NCBI GenBank assembly: GCA_035551355.1
Contig: DASZNF010000082.1
Coordinates: 1 to 22,632 of the forward strand
From: DATATV01 sp035551355
Lineage (GTDB): Bacteria; Actinomycetota; Actinomycetes; Mycobacteriales; Pseudonocardiaceae
DNA: 22,632 nucleotides
Direction of reading: 5' to 3'
In this document: positions 21,947 to 22,632 of the stretch, in pieces
Layout of the letters: the number at the start of each line of letters is the position of its first letter
How positions within the stretch are numbered: the first letter of the stretch is position 1
Translations under genes and position numbers: made by a program
The notes under the pieces: model-generated
Databases searched by the model: none
What the model was told of the DNA's origin: nothing
The model's input: only the letters and a program-made list of their open reading frames with translations

Positions 21947-22632
21947 GTGAGAACGGGAGTCGTGCTCGGGGTCGACCTGGGCACGACTGCCACCAAGGTT
22001 GTTGCGTCCACTGTGGACGGCAAACGGATCGGGATGGCCGAGCGCGGCTACCCGCTGCACACCGACGCCAGGGGCGCGGCGACCCAGGACCCGGACGTCG
22101 TCGTCGACGCGGCCGTCGAAGCCATCGCCGAATGCGCGGCCGCGTGCTCCTCGGTCGGCCGCACCGTCCGCGCGATCTCCTTCAGCGCGGCCATGCACAC
22201 CCTGCTCGCGTTGGACGCCGACCATCGCCCGTTGACGCCAGCCCTGAGCTGGGCCGACCAACGCGCCGCCGACACCGCCCGCGCCCTGCGCGCCGACCCG
22301 GCCCGCGCCGCCGATCTGCACCGCGCCACCGGAACCCCGGTGCACCCGATGTCTCCGCTGGTCAAACTGGCTCACTTCGCCGAACACGAACCCGACCTGA
22401 TGCGCCGCGCCGCCTGTTGGCTCGGCGTCAAGGACTACGTGGTTCAGCGGCTGACCAACCGGTTGGTCACGGATCACTCCTGCGCATCGGGCACCGGCCT
22501 GATGGCCATGCGCACCCTCGACTGGTATCCGCCTGCCCTCGCTCTCGCCGGCATCAACGCGGCTCACCTACCCGAACTCCTACCTCCCACCGAAATCCTC
22601 CCGCTCGCCGCCCACATCGACGGCCTGCCAAC
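21947..22632 (+). CDS. FGGY-family sugar kinase, partial (gluconokinase-like)
   Basis: The gene runs off the right edge after 228 codons of a family usually near 500. The N-terminal ATPase motif DLGTTATK (about 10-17) is clear. SFSAAMHTLLALD and SWADQRA (about 84 and 103) resemble gluconokinase and xylulokinase proteins, which phosphorylate gluconate or related sugars. The substrate cannot be fixed without the C-terminal half. The GTG at 21947 is 7 bases past the asd stop; another in-frame GTG at 21962 is possible. Close spacing suggests cotranscription with lysC-asd, although the pathway differs. Confidence 0.88.
   Translation, partial: MRTGVVLGVDLGTTATKVVASTVDGKRIGMAERGYPLHTDARGAATQDPDVVVDAAVEAIAECAAACSSVGRTVRAISFSAAMHTLLALDADHRPLTPALSWADQRAADTARALRADPARAADLHRATGTPVHPMSPLVKLAHFAEHEPDLMRRAACWLGVKDYVVQRLTNRLVTDHSCASGTGLMAMRTLDWYPPALALAGINAAHLPELLPPTEILPLAAHIDGLP

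Overview
The window looks like chromosomal DNA from a high-GC filamentous actinomycete, most likely of the Pseudonocardiales. The reasons are the strong G/C bias at third codon positions, frequent GTG starts, the linked order SRP RNA - dnaX - amidase - ybaB - recR - leuA - lysC - asd that is also found around dnaX/recR/ask in mycobacteria and relatives, and EspG-type ESX secretion-associated proteins. The genus cannot be fixed from the sequence alone.

Left part (1-5520), accessory. About 940 bases hold no gene I can support. They lead to a secreted beta-rich protein (941-1948). A convergent, frame-disrupted EspG-like pseudogene follows (about 2013-2826, minus). Next come a Crp/Fnr regulator (2885-3568), a near-perfect CRP-type box, a class III nucleotide-cyclase-like protein with an RHIM-like amyloid-type tail (3686-4648), and an overlapping 68-aa protein carrying the same tail motif (4641-4847). 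I regard this trio as the best candidate for an under-described signalling system. A degenerate tandem repeat array separates it from cutA (5179-5520).

Central part (5520-10826), housekeeping. It contains a 59-aa zinc-finger-like protein (minus), the SRP RNA ffs, dnaX (DNA polymerase III gamma/tau), a lipoprotein-type N-acetylmuramoyl-L-alanine amidase (minus), and a tight ybaB-recR pair followed by a P-loop uridine-kinase-like gene. Together these serve protein targeting, replication and repair, and wall remodelling.

Right-centre (10827-14699). An orphan 148-aa gene and an intact EspG-family gene share a TCGAGTGA-type motif upstream. Two membrane proteins follow, one of unknown function and one a DedA protein with a perfect 14-bp palindrome upstream.

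Right part (14812-22632), amino acid biosynthesis. leuA lies on the minus strand behind what reads as a transcription attenuator: a 13-codon leader peptide with three consecutive Leu codons, then mutually exclusive stems and a U tract. A small membrane protein is divergent from it. Then come a nitroreductase and a PIG-V-like mannosyltransferase (minus), and the lysC-asd pair (plus), where lysC has an internal start for its beta subunit. An FGGY sugar kinase runs off the right edge. Several intergenic regions, often starting at a stop codon, hold short degenerate tandem repeats (periods about 14-40 bp), a recurring feature of this genome segment.
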